Shown here: positions 47,707-56,704 of the stretch, in pieces | Position numbering within the stretch: position 1 is the stretch's first letter | Layout: every line of letters starts with the position of its first letter | Assembly (NCBI RefSeq): GCF_010500815.1 | Contig: NZ_JAAAMG010000029.1 | Span: forward strand, 1-56,829 | From: Jiella pacifica | GTDB lineage: Bacteria > Pseudomonadota > Alphaproteobacteria > Rhizobiales > Rhizobiaceae | Length of the DNA: 56,829 nucleotides | Direction of reading: 5' to 3' | The notes under the pieces: model-generated | Databases searched by the model: none | Told to the model about the DNA's origin: nothing | What the model saw: the letters and a program-made list of their open reading frames with translations, nothing else | Made by a program: the position numbers and the translations under genes

Positions 47707-48357
47707 TCACTGATCGGTTTCCTTCGAGAGGAAAGCCGCGGCACGGGCGAGATCATCCGGGGTGTTGACGTTGAAGAACGGATCCCCGCCGGGAGCGCCG
47801 GGAGCGGGCTCTATCGCCACTTCGCGATAGCCGGTCGCCTCCAGGAAGGCGCGAATCGCCAGCGGCCGGCCTGAGTCGAGCCAGCGGCCGAGATCGGCGA
47901 GGACCGTCAGCGGCCAGAGGCTTGCCGCCGGCTGCGGCCGGCCCGCGAAAGAGGCGATCACCGGCCGGTCTCCGGCCGCAGATTGCAGGGTCGGGACGAG
48001 ATCGCCCGGCAGAAACGGCGTGTCGCCTGGCGCGACGACGAGTTGCCGCGCTCCGTCTTCGGCGGACGGGCCGCCGTTTCTCTCGACCAGCGTCAGCAGC
48101 CCCGCCTCGATGCCGGCCAGCGGACCCAAGAGGCCGGGCCTGCGGTCCGGCGCGAGCGCGAGGCCGAAACACTCGAAACGCTGGCCGGGAGGCGCCGCGA
48201 GGAGGAGTGGAGCCGCGTGCGCCGACAGCCTGTCGATCACATGGGCGATCAGCGGCCGGCCGGCGAGTTCGACGAGGGGCTTGGGAATGCCGCCGCCCAT
48301 GCGGCTGCCCCGTCCGCCGGCGAGGATGAGGCCGGCCGGCTTGTTCGGACCGGTCAC
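47707..48357 (-). CDS. mobA: Molybdenum cofactor guanylyltransferase MobA
   Basis: MobA attaches GMP to molybdopterin to make the bis-MGD cofactor of nitrate, formate and related molybdoenzymes. The gene starts at GTG 48357 with GGGGGAAA just upstream, 11 bases after the exporter stop, giving 216 residues. The nucleotide-binding signature is LILAGGRGSRMGGGIPKPL (residues 9-27). Later VVAPGDTPFLPGDLV holds the metal-binding Asp, and FFNVNTPDDLARA is the usual C-terminal motif. The longer open frame upstream runs through the exporter gene and is not real. moaA is in the same window but about 3.3 kb away on the same strand. Confidence 0.88.
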   Translation of the reverse strand: MTGPNKPAGLILAGGRGSRMGGGIPKPLVELAGRPLIAHVIDRLSAHAAPLLLAAPPGQRFECFGLALAPDRRPGLLGPLAGIEAGLLTLVERNGGPSAEDGARQLVVAPGDTPFLPGDLVPTLQSAAGDRPVIASFAGRPQPAASLWPLTVLADLGRWLDSGRPLAIRAFLEATGYREVAIEPAPGAPGGDPFFNVNTPDDLARAAAFLSKETDQ

Positions 48358-48368
48358 CGTTTCCCCCG

Positions 48369-49583
48369 TCAAGCGTTGCGGACCCGCCGCGCCGCCATGG
48401 CGACGATGAGCGAGCCGAGCCCGAAGGCGGCCATCAGCGCGAACAGGCCGATCGGGCCGCCATGGCGGGTGGCGACCAGCGAGGCGGCGAAGGAGGCGAG
48501 CGCCCCGGTGCCGATCTGCAGCGCGCCCAGCATGCCCGCCGCCGCGCCCGCGGCGTGGGGGACGACGCTGACGCCGCCGGCCGTCGAGGTGGGGGTCGCC
48601 AGGCCGTTGCCGATGCCGACGAGGAACATCGGCGCGAACACCGTCGCGGGCGTCAGCCATCCGACGACGATGAAGGCGAGGGAGAGGAGCGCCGCCGACA
48701 TCGAGATGGCGCTTCCCGCCACCATCAGCGTCTTGATGCCGAGCCGCTCGGACAGTTGGGCGGTCATGAAGTTGCCGAGGATGTAGCCCGCGGCGCACAG
48801 CCCGAACCACAGGCCGTATTCGGCCGGCGTCATGTGCAGAATGTTTACTGCGACGAAGGGGGCGCCGCCGAGAAAGGCGAAAAACACCGCCGAGATCAGC
48901 GCCGAGACGAGCGCGTAGCTCCAGAACGAGCCGGCGCCCAGCAGCGCGCCGTAGTTCTTGAACTGGTCGCGCATCGGCTTGCCGCGGTCGGCATTGGTTT
49001 CCGACAGATCGGCGAGGAGAAGGCCGATCGTGACGACGCCGATCGCGGCCAGCAGCCAGAACACCCAACGCCAGCCGAAGGCCGTGTCGATCGAGCCGCC
49101 GATCAGCGGTCCGAGCATCGGCGCGACGGCAAGGCCCATGGTGACGTAGCCGATCATCGCTGCGGCACGCTCGCGCTCGAAGACGTCGCGGACGATCGCC
49201 CGCGACAAAGCGATGCCGGTGGCGCTCGCCGCCTGCACGACGCGGCCGGCGAGAAACAGCCAGACCTCCTCGGCGGCGAGGCACATCCCGGTGCCCACCA
49301 TGAACAGCACCATGCCGCCGATGATCACCGGCCGGCGGCCATAGCGATCGGACAGCGGCCCGGCGACGAGCTGGATCAACGCCGTAGCGGCGAGATAGAG
49401 CGACAGGCCGAGGCCGACGATCGCCTCTTCCGCCAGGAGATCACGGGCAATCGAGGCCATCGACGGGATGAAGATATTGATGGCGAGCGGCGAGAGGGCC
49501 GAGGCGACGATCAGCGTCACGAGCATCGGCCGGCGTGTCGCCGCGGCCGCGACGGGGGACTGCGTCTCGCGATGAATTGCCAT
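48369..49583 (-). CDS. Bcr/CflA-family MFS drug exporter
   Basis: This 404-residue protein has 12 predicted helices, starting at ATG 49583 (MAIHRETQSPVAAAATRRPM). SPLAINIFIPSMASIARDL is the Bcr/CflA first-helix signature, and the MFS loop motif is in GPLSDRYGRRPVIIGGM. MGLAVAPMLGPLIGGSID corresponds to antiporter motif C. It probably exports antibiotics or other small toxic compounds by proton exchange. It is followed 11 bases later by mobA. Upstream it diverges from the two unknown genes at 49894-51105. Confidence 0.92.
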   Translation of the reverse strand: MAIHRETQSPVAAAATRRPMLVTLIVASALSPLAINIFIPSMASIARDLLAEEAIVGLGLSLYLAATALIQLVAGPLSDRYGRRPVIIGGMVLFMVGTGMCLAAEEVWLFLAGRVVQAASATGIALSRAIVRDVFERERAAAMIGYVTMGLAVAPMLGPLIGGSIDTAFGWRWVFWLLAAIGVVTIGLLLADLSETNADRGKPMRDQFKNYGALLGAGSFWSYALVSALISAVFFAFLGGAPFVAVNILHMTPAEYGLWFGLCAAGYILGNFMTAQLSERLGIKTLMVAGSAISMSAALLSLAFIVVGWLTPATVFAPMFLVGIGNGLATPTSTAGGVSVVPHAAGAAAGMLGALQIGTGALASFAASLVATRHGGPIGLFALMAAFGLGSLIVAMAARRVRNA

Positions 49584-49893
49584 GTCGGGGATCGTCGCGC
49601 CTGTCTCTTCGAGGTTTGCGGCGACAGGGCGCCAGCGGTTCGGTCGCAGCGGAAGATGGCCCCCGACGCCGGCCTGGCAAGGGTGCGCAGAGCGTGGCCG
49701 CTGCGCGGCCATCTCCTGCAGGGGTGCTTGGCCAGATTGGGCTCTCGCCGCGTTCAGAGCCAGGCGAGATGGTCACGATCGCGCGAGAATCGCACCGATT
49801 CCGGCACTTCGTTAAAAACGTCCTTCGTGTGGAAAGAAATACTCAGTCGATGCTTCGCAGAGTTCTTGCTTCAGCGCGGCTGGAGAAGGGCAG
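49584..49893. other. 310-bp divergent region between the MFS exporter and the unknown pair
   Basis: No gene was seen. The right part (49800-49860) is AT-richer, with CGTTAAAAACG (a small inverted repeat at about 49809-49819) and GGAAAGAAATACTC, which may be the promoter for the gene at 49894. GGAGAAGGGCAG precedes that ATG. Confidence 0.45.
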
Positions 49894-50457
49894 ATGGGAT
49901 TCGACTTTTCGGCGGTCACCGCCCTTCTCGGCGGATATTCCGCCCATCGCAAGCTTCCGTTCGATCCGGACGACCCCTTGCGTCGGCATCGACGCAGCGA
50001 CGACCGGCATCGCGGCGGGGCAGTGGGTCCGCTTGATGGTCCCGATGACGATAAGGAAAGCCTCGCCGCCGCCGCGATGCGGCTCGACGGTCCGCCGGTC
50101 ACGGGCGGCGCACCCGGTGCCGTTTCCGGTATCGGCCGGGCGCTCGACGCGCTGATGTCGGCAGAAGAGACCCGGCGCCGCAAGACGAACGAGGCGCCAG
50201 GCCCCGCCGACGCCGACGCCACGCCGCTGTCAGCGGCGCTCAAGGCGTCATTGCCGGTGCGAAGTGCGCTGCCTGCGCCGAAGGCGTCGGACGGGCAGCC
50301 GTGGCTTCCTGCCGTGGCGCGTGAGAGCGAGCGGAATTGGGACGAGATCCGCGAATTCATCGAGGCGCTGGGTCGGGCCGAACGCCCGGCGGAGGCGCAA
50401 CCCGGATTGGCGAAACGCAGCGACGTGCGGCCCTGGCTGCCGAAGAAGGCATCGTAG
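49894..50457 (+). CDS. Unknown Ala/Pro-rich soluble protein, first of a pair
   Basis: I do not recognise this protein. It has 187 residues, no signal peptide and no transmembrane helix. It opens MGFDFSAVTALLGGYSAHRK and has a charged, low-complexity middle (RRHRRSDDRHRGG, GPDDDKESLAAAA). A PWLP motif appears twice near the end (GQPWLPAVARE and VRPWLPKK) around a helix RNWDEIREFIEALGRAERP. A clear ribosome site GGAGAAGGG precedes the ATG. The second gene of the pair starts 87 bases after its stop and begins with a similar M-x-FD-S pattern. The repeated PWLP could be a short binding motif; the function is unknown. Confidence 0.7.
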   Translation: MGFDFSAVTALLGGYSAHRKLPFDPDDPLRRHRRSDDRHRGGAVGPLDGPDDDKESLAAAAMRLDGPPVTGGAPGAVSGIGRALDALMSAEETRRRKTNEAPGPADADATPLSAALKASLPVRSALPAPKASDGQPWLPAVARESERNWDEIREFIEALGRAERPAEAQPGLAKRSDVRPWLPKKAS

Positions 50458-50544
50458 GAGCGGCGTCGTAGGACAGGGGAAGCCGCCCCTCGGCGGATGC
50501 TCGGCAGCGCCGGGGAACGGCCAGGGCAGAGGGAGGAAAGACGG

Positions 50545-51105
50545 GTGAGCTTCGATCTATCGTCGATCTTGAAATTCCTGGCGCGCGCCATTTTGAAGCT
50601 GGTGCAGGAGCGGCTGGCGAAGAACGCCGTTCCCGAGCCTGCTCCCCCCGCGTCGGCGCCGCCCGCAGCCCCAACGGTCGAGGTGAGAGCCACCACGCCG
50701 AGCGACCGGGTGCTGGCGGCGGTCGTCGATCTGAAGCTCGACCCGCGCGCGTCGCAGTCCAAGCAGGCCGATGTCGCCAGTGCCGCGGCCGCTCTTTCGA
50801 CGCAGAGCCTCGCCGACGATGCCCGATCCCGCGGGACGACCGCGGCTCTTGGCGCCGTGCCCGATGCGGAGCGCGAACGGTTCCGCCAGGCCGCGCTCGA
50901 AACCCAAGAGAACTGGCGCAGCAAGCGTCTCCTCGCGGCGCTCGCCGAGCGGACCGGGACGGTCGACCTCCTGGGAACGCCCTCGGGCGCGGGGAAGCCG
51001 AACCCGTCGCCCACCGCCTCGACGGCAGCGGACAAGGAACTCTCGCAGGCCCAGGCCAATCTGCGCGCCGCGCTGCAGGCTTATCGGGCGCTGGAGAGCG
51101 CCTGA
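50545..51105 (+). CDS. Unknown Ala-rich soluble protein, second of a pair
   Basis: I do not recognise this protein. It starts at GTG 50545 with an excellent GGGAGGAAAG ribosome site and has 186 residues. It begins MSFDLSSILKFLARAILKLV, an amphipathic helix that could touch a membrane, then a Pro/Ala linker. A helical Ala-rich region (DVASAAAALSTQSLADDARS; RERFRQAALETQENWRSKRL) follows, and a final helix ends AQANLRAALQAYRALESA. It is one residue shorter than the preceding unknown protein, with a comparable N-terminus. The two are probably co-expressed and may interact. No catalytic motif is evident. Confidence 0.7.
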   Translation: MSFDLSSILKFLARAILKLVQERLAKNAVPEPAPPASAPPAAPTVEVRATTPSDRVLAAVVDLKLDPRASQSKQADVASAAAALSTQSLADDARSRGTTAALGAVPDAERERFRQAALETQENWRSKRLLAALAERTGTVDLLGTPSGAGKPNPSPTASTAADKELSQAQANLRAALQAYRALESA

Positions 51106-51169
51106 GCCTCTTACGGCGGAAAAAGCCCTGGGTGCCGGGCCCGTTCTGCCGAGTGCCACGGCCGAAAGA

Positions 51170-51652
51170 TCAGCTGCCGGCCGGGCCCTTCAGCGTCATC
51201 GTCACTGGGCCGACCAGCTTGTCGTAAGTGGCACGCTCGTCCTCCGGGTAGCGGATCGCCACCGAATGGATGAGATTGCCGCGGAAGATGTAGCGCTCGT
51301 AGAAGATCTTGCCGTCGCGATAGCCCGAGACCACGGCCCAGCGGCGGCCCGAGGCGTCATAGGTGACGTCGTCCGTTCGGCCGCGGGCGCGGATGACGGA
51401 TTTCGGCGTCTCGTCGCCGGCGTTTTCGCGGGCATAGATGAAGATCTGCGCGCCGTCCGGCGATGCCCAGGCGAGGCCGTCGCCTTCCACGGGCGCCGGC
51501 AGCTTTTGCGGAAACGCCTCGGACGGAAAGCTCGCCTTGGTGCCGAAGCGCTCGTTCTTGTAGGTCACCTGGTCTGCCAGGACCGGGCCGCAAAAGATCG
51601 TCGCGGCAAGGCCTCCGGCTGCCGCGATGGAAAGGCTTCGATGGTTGCGCAT
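51170..51652 (-). CDS. Small secreted protein translationally coupled to moaA
   Basis: The 160-residue precursor has a signal peptide (LSIAAAGGLAATIFCGPVLA). A mature domain of about 135 residues opens DQVTYKNERFGTKASFPSEA and contains FIYARENAGDETP, DVTYDASGRRWAVVSG and YERYIFRGNLIHSVAIRYP. I know similar small periplasmic proteins in this order only as uncharacterised; the strand pattern suggests a compact beta fold. The moaA 3' end supplies GGAGGATAAC immediately before the ATG, so translation is coupled to moaA. A link to molybdenum metabolism is possible but unproven. Confidence 0.8.
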   Translation of the reverse strand: MRNHRSLSIAAAGGLAATIFCGPVLADQVTYKNERFGTKASFPSEAFPQKLPAPVEGDGLAWASPDGAQIFIYARENAGDETPKSVIRARGRTDDVTYDASGRRWAVVSGYRDGKIFYERYIFRGNLIHSVAIRYPEDERATYDKLVGPVTMTLKGPAGS

Positions 51653-51653
51653 G

Positions 51654-52718
51654 TTATCCTCCGGTCACGCTCATATGTCGCGAGACGGCGGGTTTGCGCG
51701 TCTCTCGATCGATAATGAAGTCGTGTCCCTTCGGTTTCCTGCCGATGGCCTCGTCGATGGCGTTCGACAGGAGTTCGTTGCCCTCGGACGCTCTGAGCGG
51801 CGCCCTGAGGTCGGCTGCGTCCTCCTGGCCGAGGCACATGTAGAGGGTGCCGGTGCAGGTCAGCCGGACGCGGTTGCAGCTTTCGCAGAAATTGTGGGTG
51901 AGCGGAGTGATGAAGCCGAGCCGGCCGCCGGTTTCCTTCACCTCGACATAGCGGGCCGGCCCGCCGGTCTTGTAGGGTATGTCGGTCAGAGTGAAGCGCT
52001 CGGCCAGTCCCGCCCTGACGGCGGAAAGCGGCAGATACTGGTCGGTGCGGTCGCCGTCGATCTCGCCGAGCGGCATCGTCTCGATCAGCGTCAGATCCAT
52101 GCCCCGGCCATGGGCCCATTCGAGCATCGACGGGATCTCGTCGTCGTTGAAGCCCTTCAGGGCGACGGCGTTGAGCTTGATCTTGATGCCGGCCGCCTGC
52201 GCCGCGTCGATCCCCGCCATCACCTTGCCGAAATCGCCCCAGCGGGTGATCGCCTTGAACTTGTCGGGGTCGAGCGTATCGAGCGAAACGTTGATGCGCT
52301 TCACCCCGCAATCGGCGAGTTCGCCAGCGAAACGCTCCAGCTGCGAGCCGTTGGTGGTGATCGTCAGCTCGTCGAGCGCGCCGCTCCGGAGATGGCGCGA
52401 CAGCGAGCGGATGAGATGCATGATGTTGCGCCTTACCAGCGGCTCGCCGCCGGTCAGCCGCAGCTTGCGGACACCCTTTTCGACGAAGGCGGTCGACAGC
52501 CGATCGAGTTCTTCCAGCGTCAGGAGATCGCGCTTCGGCAGGAAGGTCATGTCTTCCGCCATGCAGTAGACGCAGCGGAAATCGCAGCGGTCGGTGACGG
52601 AAATCCTGAGATAGGTGATCGCGCGGCCGAACGGATCGATCATTTCACCGAGCGGAGCCGGGCGGGCGGGAGCCGCCGCAGCTCCAGGACGGTCGATGAT
52701 GTCGCGGGCAATCGCCAT
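51654..52718 (-). CDS. moaA: GTP 3',8-cyclase MoaA
   Basis: MoaA is the radical-SAM enzyme that starts molybdenum-cofactor synthesis by rearranging GTP to 3',8-cyclo-7,8-dihydro-GTP. The 354-residue protein shows the radical-SAM cluster C45-x3-C49-x2-C52 (CDFRCVYC). The SAM-binding region is [10 protein letters not shown], and the second cluster is in [15 protein letters not shown]. The essential C-terminal Gly-Gly tail (SVTGG) is complete. The moaA start has a polar 25-residue extension before [16 protein letters not shown] looked for a molybdenum-cofactor riboswitch in the 230 bases upstream and could not recognise one; several small hairpins are there. Confidence 0.96.
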   Translation of the reverse strand: MAIARDIIDRPGAAAAPARPAPLGEMIDPFGRAITYLRISVTDRCDFRCVYCMAEDMTFLPKRDLLTLEELDRLSTAFVEKGVRKLRLTGGEPLVRRNIMHLIRSLSRHLRSGALDELTITTNGSQLERFAGELADCGVKRINVSLDTLDPDKFKAITRWGDFGKVMAGIDAAQAAGIKIKLNAVALKGFNDDEIPSMLEWAHGRGMDLTLIETMPLGEIDGDRTDQYLPLSAVRAGLAERFTLTDIPYKTGGPARYVEVKETGGRLGFITPLTHNFCESCNRVRLTCTGTLYMCLGQEDAADLRAPLRASEGNELLSNAIDEAIGRKPKGHDFIIDRETRKPAVSRHMSVTGG

Positions 52719-52951
52719 GTTCGAAAATCGTCCTTCGGCGGGTGGTCAGGTGGATCGAAGATGATTTGCGACCTTCGGTCGAGGCCGGCGCGTAGGGCGC
52801 CAGACTCCATCGAAATCGATCCACATGCTTGCATTTCGTCGGTCGAATGTGGAATTGCGCAGGGCCAGGGTCAAGCCGCAGGGGCCGATCAAGCCATTGG
52901 AAAAGCGACCGTGACCGTTCCAGCCAGGGTCGCCGCAGAGAGGTTTCGACA

Positions 52952-53317
52952 ATGAACGCCAAGGTGGATGCCCCGAGCGAGCTGAAGGTCTCGAAGGATC
53001 GCCGGACGCTGACCGTCGTCTGGCCGGACGGCGCGCGGGACGAATTTTCCGCCGAGATGCTGCGGGTTCTCTCCCCCTCGGCCGAGGTGCGCGGCCATTC
53101 GGAGGCCGAGCGCAAGACCGTCCCGGGCAAGATCGACGTGACGATCCGCGACCTCCAGCCGGTCGGCCATTACGCGGTGCGGATCGTCTTTGCCGACGGC
53201 CACGACACCGGGCTCTATTCCTGGAGCTACCTGTCGCAACTCGGCCGCGACAAGGACGCGCGCTGGCAGGGCTATCTGGACGAGATGAAGGCCAAGGGGC
53301 TGCGGCGCGAAGCCTAA
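52952..53317 (+). CDS. DUF971 protein (gamma-butyrobetaine hydroxylase N-terminal-like)
   Basis: This 121-residue single-domain protein starts at ATG 52952 with GAGAGG upstream. LTVVWPDGARDEFSAEMLRV and the C-terminal YAVRIVFADGHDTGLYSWSY are the DUF971 hallmarks, also found as the N-terminal domain of gamma-butyrobetaine hydroxylases and in some iron-sulfur-related proteins. The zinc-type cysteines of the eukaryotic domain are absent here. It is divergent from moaA. The function is not established; a role near iron-sulfur or molybdenum cofactor maturation would be a guess from the neighbour. Confidence 0.88.
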   Translation: MNAKVDAPSELKVSKDRRTLTVVWPDGARDEFSAEMLRVLSPSAEVRGHSEAERKTVPGKIDVTIRDLQPVGHYAVRIVFADGHDTGLYSWSYLSQLGRDKDARWQGYLDEMKAKGLRREA

Positions 53318-53431
53318 GCCGCCGCACGTCCAGAAATCTGGCCGGCAATCGCCGGTCCGCTTCCTCCGCACGGCTCCGACAACGTCGCCTGTCGCTGCCG
53401 GAACTGTGGGATTTAGCTCGCTAGCAGAGCC

Positions 53432-54046
53432 TCAGGCCGGAGCCTGAGAGCGCTTGAACGCCTCCCGCTCGGTCAGCCGGCTGATGAAACCCTGGATCAC
53501 GGCGCTCTCCGTGACACGCGGCGCCCCGAACATGGTGAAATACCGCAGTGTCGCGCCGAGGGCGATATCGGCGGCAGTGACGGTTTCGCCGGTGACATAG
53601 GGAGCTTCTGCCAGCTGCCGTTCGATCGTGTCGATGACGTCATCGTAGCTGCCCCAGCCCAGCGCGATCTTCGGCAGCGGCGGGGCATCCTTGCGCATCA
53701 TCGCCTCGACCCCCGCGGGTTCCAGGCAGGAGGGGCCGAAGAACAGCCAGCGATAATAGCTGGCTCGTTCGCTGGTGCCCACTGCCGGGGCGAGACCTGC
53801 CGCGGGAAAGCAGTCGGCGAGATGGGCGAGGATCGCCGCCGCCTCGGTCATCACGGTGCCGTCGGGCAGGATCAGCGTCGGCAGCTTGCCCATCGGATTG
53901 ATCGCGAGGAATTCCGGCGTGCGGTTCTCGCCCTTCTGGAAATCGATCGGGATGAGCTCGTAGTCGGCGCCGACCTCCTCCAGCATCCAGCGCGCCACCG
54001 CGGCGCGGCTCGTGGGATTGTAGTAGAGCTTGAAACGGCCTTGCAT
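53432..54046 (-). CDS. Glutathione S-transferase-family protein
   Basis: This 204-residue protein starts at ATG 54046 (MQGRFKLYYNPTSRAAVARW) with GGAGAG upstream. The thioredoxin-like N-terminal domain has the probable catalytic Ser/Tyr region in YYNPTSR. The cis-proline strand MGKLPTLILPDGTVMTEAAA binds glutathione's gamma-glutamyl part (EAAA). The C-terminal all-helical domain contains YVTGETVTAADIALGATLRY, with the conserved N-capping Asp. Subclass and substrate cannot be told. It stands between the convergent DUF971 gene and the SRAP gene. Confidence 0.92.
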   Translation of the reverse strand: MQGRFKLYYNPTSRAAVARWMLEEVGADYELIPIDFQKGENRTPEFLAINPMGKLPTLILPDGTVMTEAAAILAHLADCFPAAGLAPAVGTSERASYYRWLFFGPSCLEPAGVEAMMRKDAPPLPKIALGWGSYDDVIDTIERQLAEAPYVTGETVTAADIALGATLRYFTMFGAPRVTESAVIQGFISRLTEREAFKRSQAPA

Positions 54047-54152
54047 CAGGTTCTCTCCGAGGAACAAAAAGCGAATAGACAGGCAGCTATGCACCGGCCA
54101 TCATGTCAGCATTGCGACGCCTCGGCCAAGGGATAGCGGGTTCTGCGAGCGC

Positions 54153-54839
54153 TCACAGCAGCCGCGGCTGAGCCGGCTCCGCCGCAGCCTCCGCGCCATC
54201 TTCCCTCGCTCCCTCCGCGACGATGGTCAGCGCCCCGTCGGCGAGCGGCCGCTGGAGCATCGCGGCTTCCGCCCAGGGCGCCGACAGCCAGAGGTCGATC
54301 TCGCCGGGTTCGGTCAGGATCACCGGCATCGCCTTGGGGTGGACGCGGCCGACTTCCTCGTTGGGCTCCGAGGTGAGAAAGCCGAAGAGATCGGCGGTCA
54401 CTTCCCCTTCCTTGACCTTCCTGACGCTGGTCCATTCGGTCCAGATGCCGGCAAAGACGGCGAGCGGCCGGTCTTGCGACAGGGCGAACCAGACCGGCAC
54501 CTTCTTTCCGGCCCGGTCCTCATATTCGGAAAAGCTGGTGAACGGGACGACGCAGCGATGCTCCGGCGAAAGCCAGCGGCGCCAGTGCGGGCTCTTGACG
54601 TTGCGGATGTTGGTGACGCCGGGATCGGCCTTGCGGTTCTTCAGGACGAAGGCCGGCGAGGGCATGCCCCAGCGCATCATCGTCAGCTCCCGCTCGCCCT
54701 CGACGTTGCGCACCACCGGCGCGGCGTAATCGGGAAAGACGCCGGGCAGCGGCGGCAGGTTGCCTGTCCTGTCGGCCATCGCCCGGGTGAACTCGCGGAT
54801 CGCCTGCTGGCCCTTGGTGACGGAATAAAGGTTGCACAT
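54153..54839 (-). CDS. SRAP-family (HMCES/YedK) DNA-protein crosslink peptidase
   Basis: SRAP proteins bind abasic sites in single-stranded DNA and form a protective crosslink through the N-terminal cysteine. The 228-residue protein begins MCNLYSVTKGQQ, so Cys2 becomes the new N-terminus. Further active-site elements are the Asn in TNIRNVKS, the Glu in FTSFSEYEDRAG and the His in VHPKAMPVILTEP. The last 20 residues are an Ala/Glu-rich tail. No LexA box was obvious upstream. It is transcribed divergently from the GMC oxidoreductase. Confidence 0.93.
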   Translation of the reverse strand: MCNLYSVTKGQQAIREFTRAMADRTGNLPPLPGVFPDYAAPVVRNVEGERELTMMRWGMPSPAFVLKNRKADPGVTNIRNVKSPHWRRWLSPEHRCVVPFTSFSEYEDRAGKKVPVWFALSQDRPLAVFAGIWTEWTSVRKVKEGEVTADLFGFLTSEPNEEVGRVHPKAMPVILTEPGEIDLWLSAPWAEAAMLQRPLADGALTIVAEGAREDGAEAAAEPAQPRLL

Positions 54840-55007
54840 CGCGTCTGGCTCCGGCTCGTCCCGGCCAAAGTCGCCCCCGGGCGCGTCTTCGGCAAGTCCT
54901 CGGGCACCGGGTTCAGCTGGAGCGAGGACGGGGGCGCGTTCCCGAGCCGCCTAGCCTTGGCAGGGTGCGGGGTCTATGCGACAGATTTCGCTGGGTGGGG
55001 AGGAAGC

Positions 55008-56627
55008 ATGACGGAAAGCATTGAGACCTTCGACTATGTCGTCGCCGGGGCGGGCTCGGCCGGCTGCGTGCTCGCCAACCGGCTTTCGGCAGATCCGAAG
55101 AACCGGGTGCTCTTGCTGGAGGGCGGCGGCAAGGACGGCTGGATCTGGTTTCACATCCCGGTCGGCTATCTCTTCGCCATCGGCAATCCGCGCGCCGACT
55201 GGATGTTCCGCACCGCCGAGGAGGCAGGGCTGAACGGCCGCTCGCTGGCCTATCCGCGTGGCAAGACGCTGGGCGGCTCCTCGGCGATCAACGCGATGAT
55301 CTATATGCGCGGCCAGGCCGCCGACTACGACCACTGGCGCCAGCTCGGCCTGAAGGGCTGGGGCTGGGACGACGTTCTGCCGGTGTTCAAGCGGGTCGAG
55401 GATCACGTCGAGGGCGGCAACCAGTTTCACGGCACCGGCGGCGAGTGGCGGGTCGAGCACCCGCGGGTGAAGTGGGACATCCTCGACCGTATCCGCGACG
55501 CGGCGGAGGCTGCGGGTGTGCCGAAGATCCCCGACTTCAACACCGGCGACAATACCGGGTCGTCCTACTTTCAGGTCAACCAGAAGGGCGGTCGGCGATG
55601 GAGCGCGGCACGCGGCTTCCTGAAGCCGGTGCTGAAACGCCCCAATCTCAAGGTCGAGACCGGCGTTTCAATCGACCGGGTCGAGTTGACCGACGGCCGG
55701 GTGACCGCCGTCGTCTACCGCAAGGACGGCGCGACGCATCGCGCGGGCGTGCGCGGCGAGGCGGTTCTTTCGGCTGGCGCCGTCGGCTCGCCGCTGATTC
55801 TGGAGCGCTCCGGCATCGGCCATGGCGAGCGGCTCGCCGACCATGGCATCGACGTCGTGAAGCATCTGCCGGGGGTCGGCGAGAACCTGCAGGACCATCT
55901 ACAGATCCGGCCGATCTATAAGGTGAACGGCATCAAGACGCTGAACACCGAATACTGGAACCTCGTTTCGCGTGCGATGATGGGTGTCAACTACGCGCTG
56001 TTTCGCAAGGGGCCGCTGACCATGGCACCGAGTCAGGTCGGCGCTTTCGTCAAGTCCTCGCCGGAATACGAGAGCGCCAATCTGGAATTCCATTTCCAGC
56101 CGCTGTCGCTCGACGACTGGGGCCAGGGCCTGCATCGTTTCGGCGCCTTCACCGCCAGCGTCTGTAATCTGCGCCCGACCAGCCGCGGCTCGATCCACCT
56201 CTCCGGACCTTTGCCGGAGGACCAGCCGGACATCCGGCCGAACTATCTGTCGACGGAAGCCGACCGGCGCGTTGCCGTCGATTCCCTGAAATGGGCGCGA
56301 AAAATCGTCTTCCAGAAGCCGATGGAGGCCTATCGGCCGGAGGAATACAAACCCGGCGCCCATGTCGCCTCGGAAGAGGAAATGCTGGTCGCCGCCGGTG
56401 ATCTCGGCACGACGATCTTCCATCCCGTCGGTACCGCCAAGATGGGGACGGAGGACGACGCGATGGCCGTTCTCGACGACAGGCTGCGGGTGCGCGGGAT
56501 CGCGGGGCTGCGGGTGATCGACGCCTCGGTGATGCCGGCGATCACCTCGGGCAACACCAATTCTCCGACCATCATGATCGCCGACAAGGGGGCGGAGATG
56601 ATGCTGGAGGATGCCGGGCGACGGTGA
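55008..56627 (+). CDS. GMC-family FAD oxidoreductase (choline/alcohol dehydrogenase-like)
   Basis: This 539-residue flavoprotein starts at ATG 55008 with GGGGAGGAAGC upstream. It has the FAD fold DYVVAGAGSAGCVLANRLS (9-27), GMC signature 1 GKTLGGSSAINAMIYMRG and signature 2 GAVGSPLILERSGIG. The active-site His is in FHPVGTAKMG, and the terminal GNTNSPTIMIADKGA contains the second catalytic Asn. It resembles choline, alcohol or polyethylene-glycol dehydrogenases. No betaine aldehyde dehydrogenase or choline transporter is adjacent, so a betaine role is not supported here. Confidence 0.92.
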   Translation: MTESIETFDYVVAGAGSAGCVLANRLSADPKNRVLLLEGGGKDGWIWFHIPVGYLFAIGNPRADWMFRTAEEAGLNGRSLAYPRGKTLGGSSAINAMIYMRGQAADYDHWRQLGLKGWGWDDVLPVFKRVEDHVEGGNQFHGTGGEWRVEHPRVKWDILDRIRDAAEAAGVPKIPDFNTGDNTGSSYFQVNQKGGRRWSAARGFLKPVLKRPNLKVETGVSIDRVELTDGRVTAVVYRKDGATHRAGVRGEAVLSAGAVGSPLILERSGIGHGERLADHGIDVVKHLPGVGENLQDHLQIRPIYKVNGIKTLNTEYWNLVSRAMMGVNYALFRKGPLTMAPSQVGAFVKSSPEYESANLEFHFQPLSLDDWGQGLHRFGAFTASVCNLRPTSRGSIHLSGPLPEDQPDIRPNYLSTEADRRVAVDSLKWARKIVFQKPMEAYRPEEYKPGAHVASEEEMLVAAGDLGTTIFHPVGTAKMGTEDDAMAVLDDRLRVRGIAGLRVIDASVMPAITSGNTNSPTIMIADKGAEMMLEDAGRR

Positions 56628-56704
56628 CGGCCGGCCGCTCCGAGGCGAATTGCGACATGTTCCATCAACGTCTGCAATTCCAGCCATTCAGCCTGACCAC
56701 GGCG

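Noticed and set aside
49894-51105. Toxin-antitoxin or immunity pair
   Set aside because: Both proteins are larger and more Ala/Pro-rich than typical pairs, do not overlap, and show no toxin or DNA-binding motif.
52719-52951. Molybdenum-cofactor riboswitch before moaA
   Set aside because: Small hairpins exist (CGACC-TTC-GGTCG; GGCGC-GTAGG-GCGCC), but I could not match the known riboswitch core; a covariance-model search would decide.
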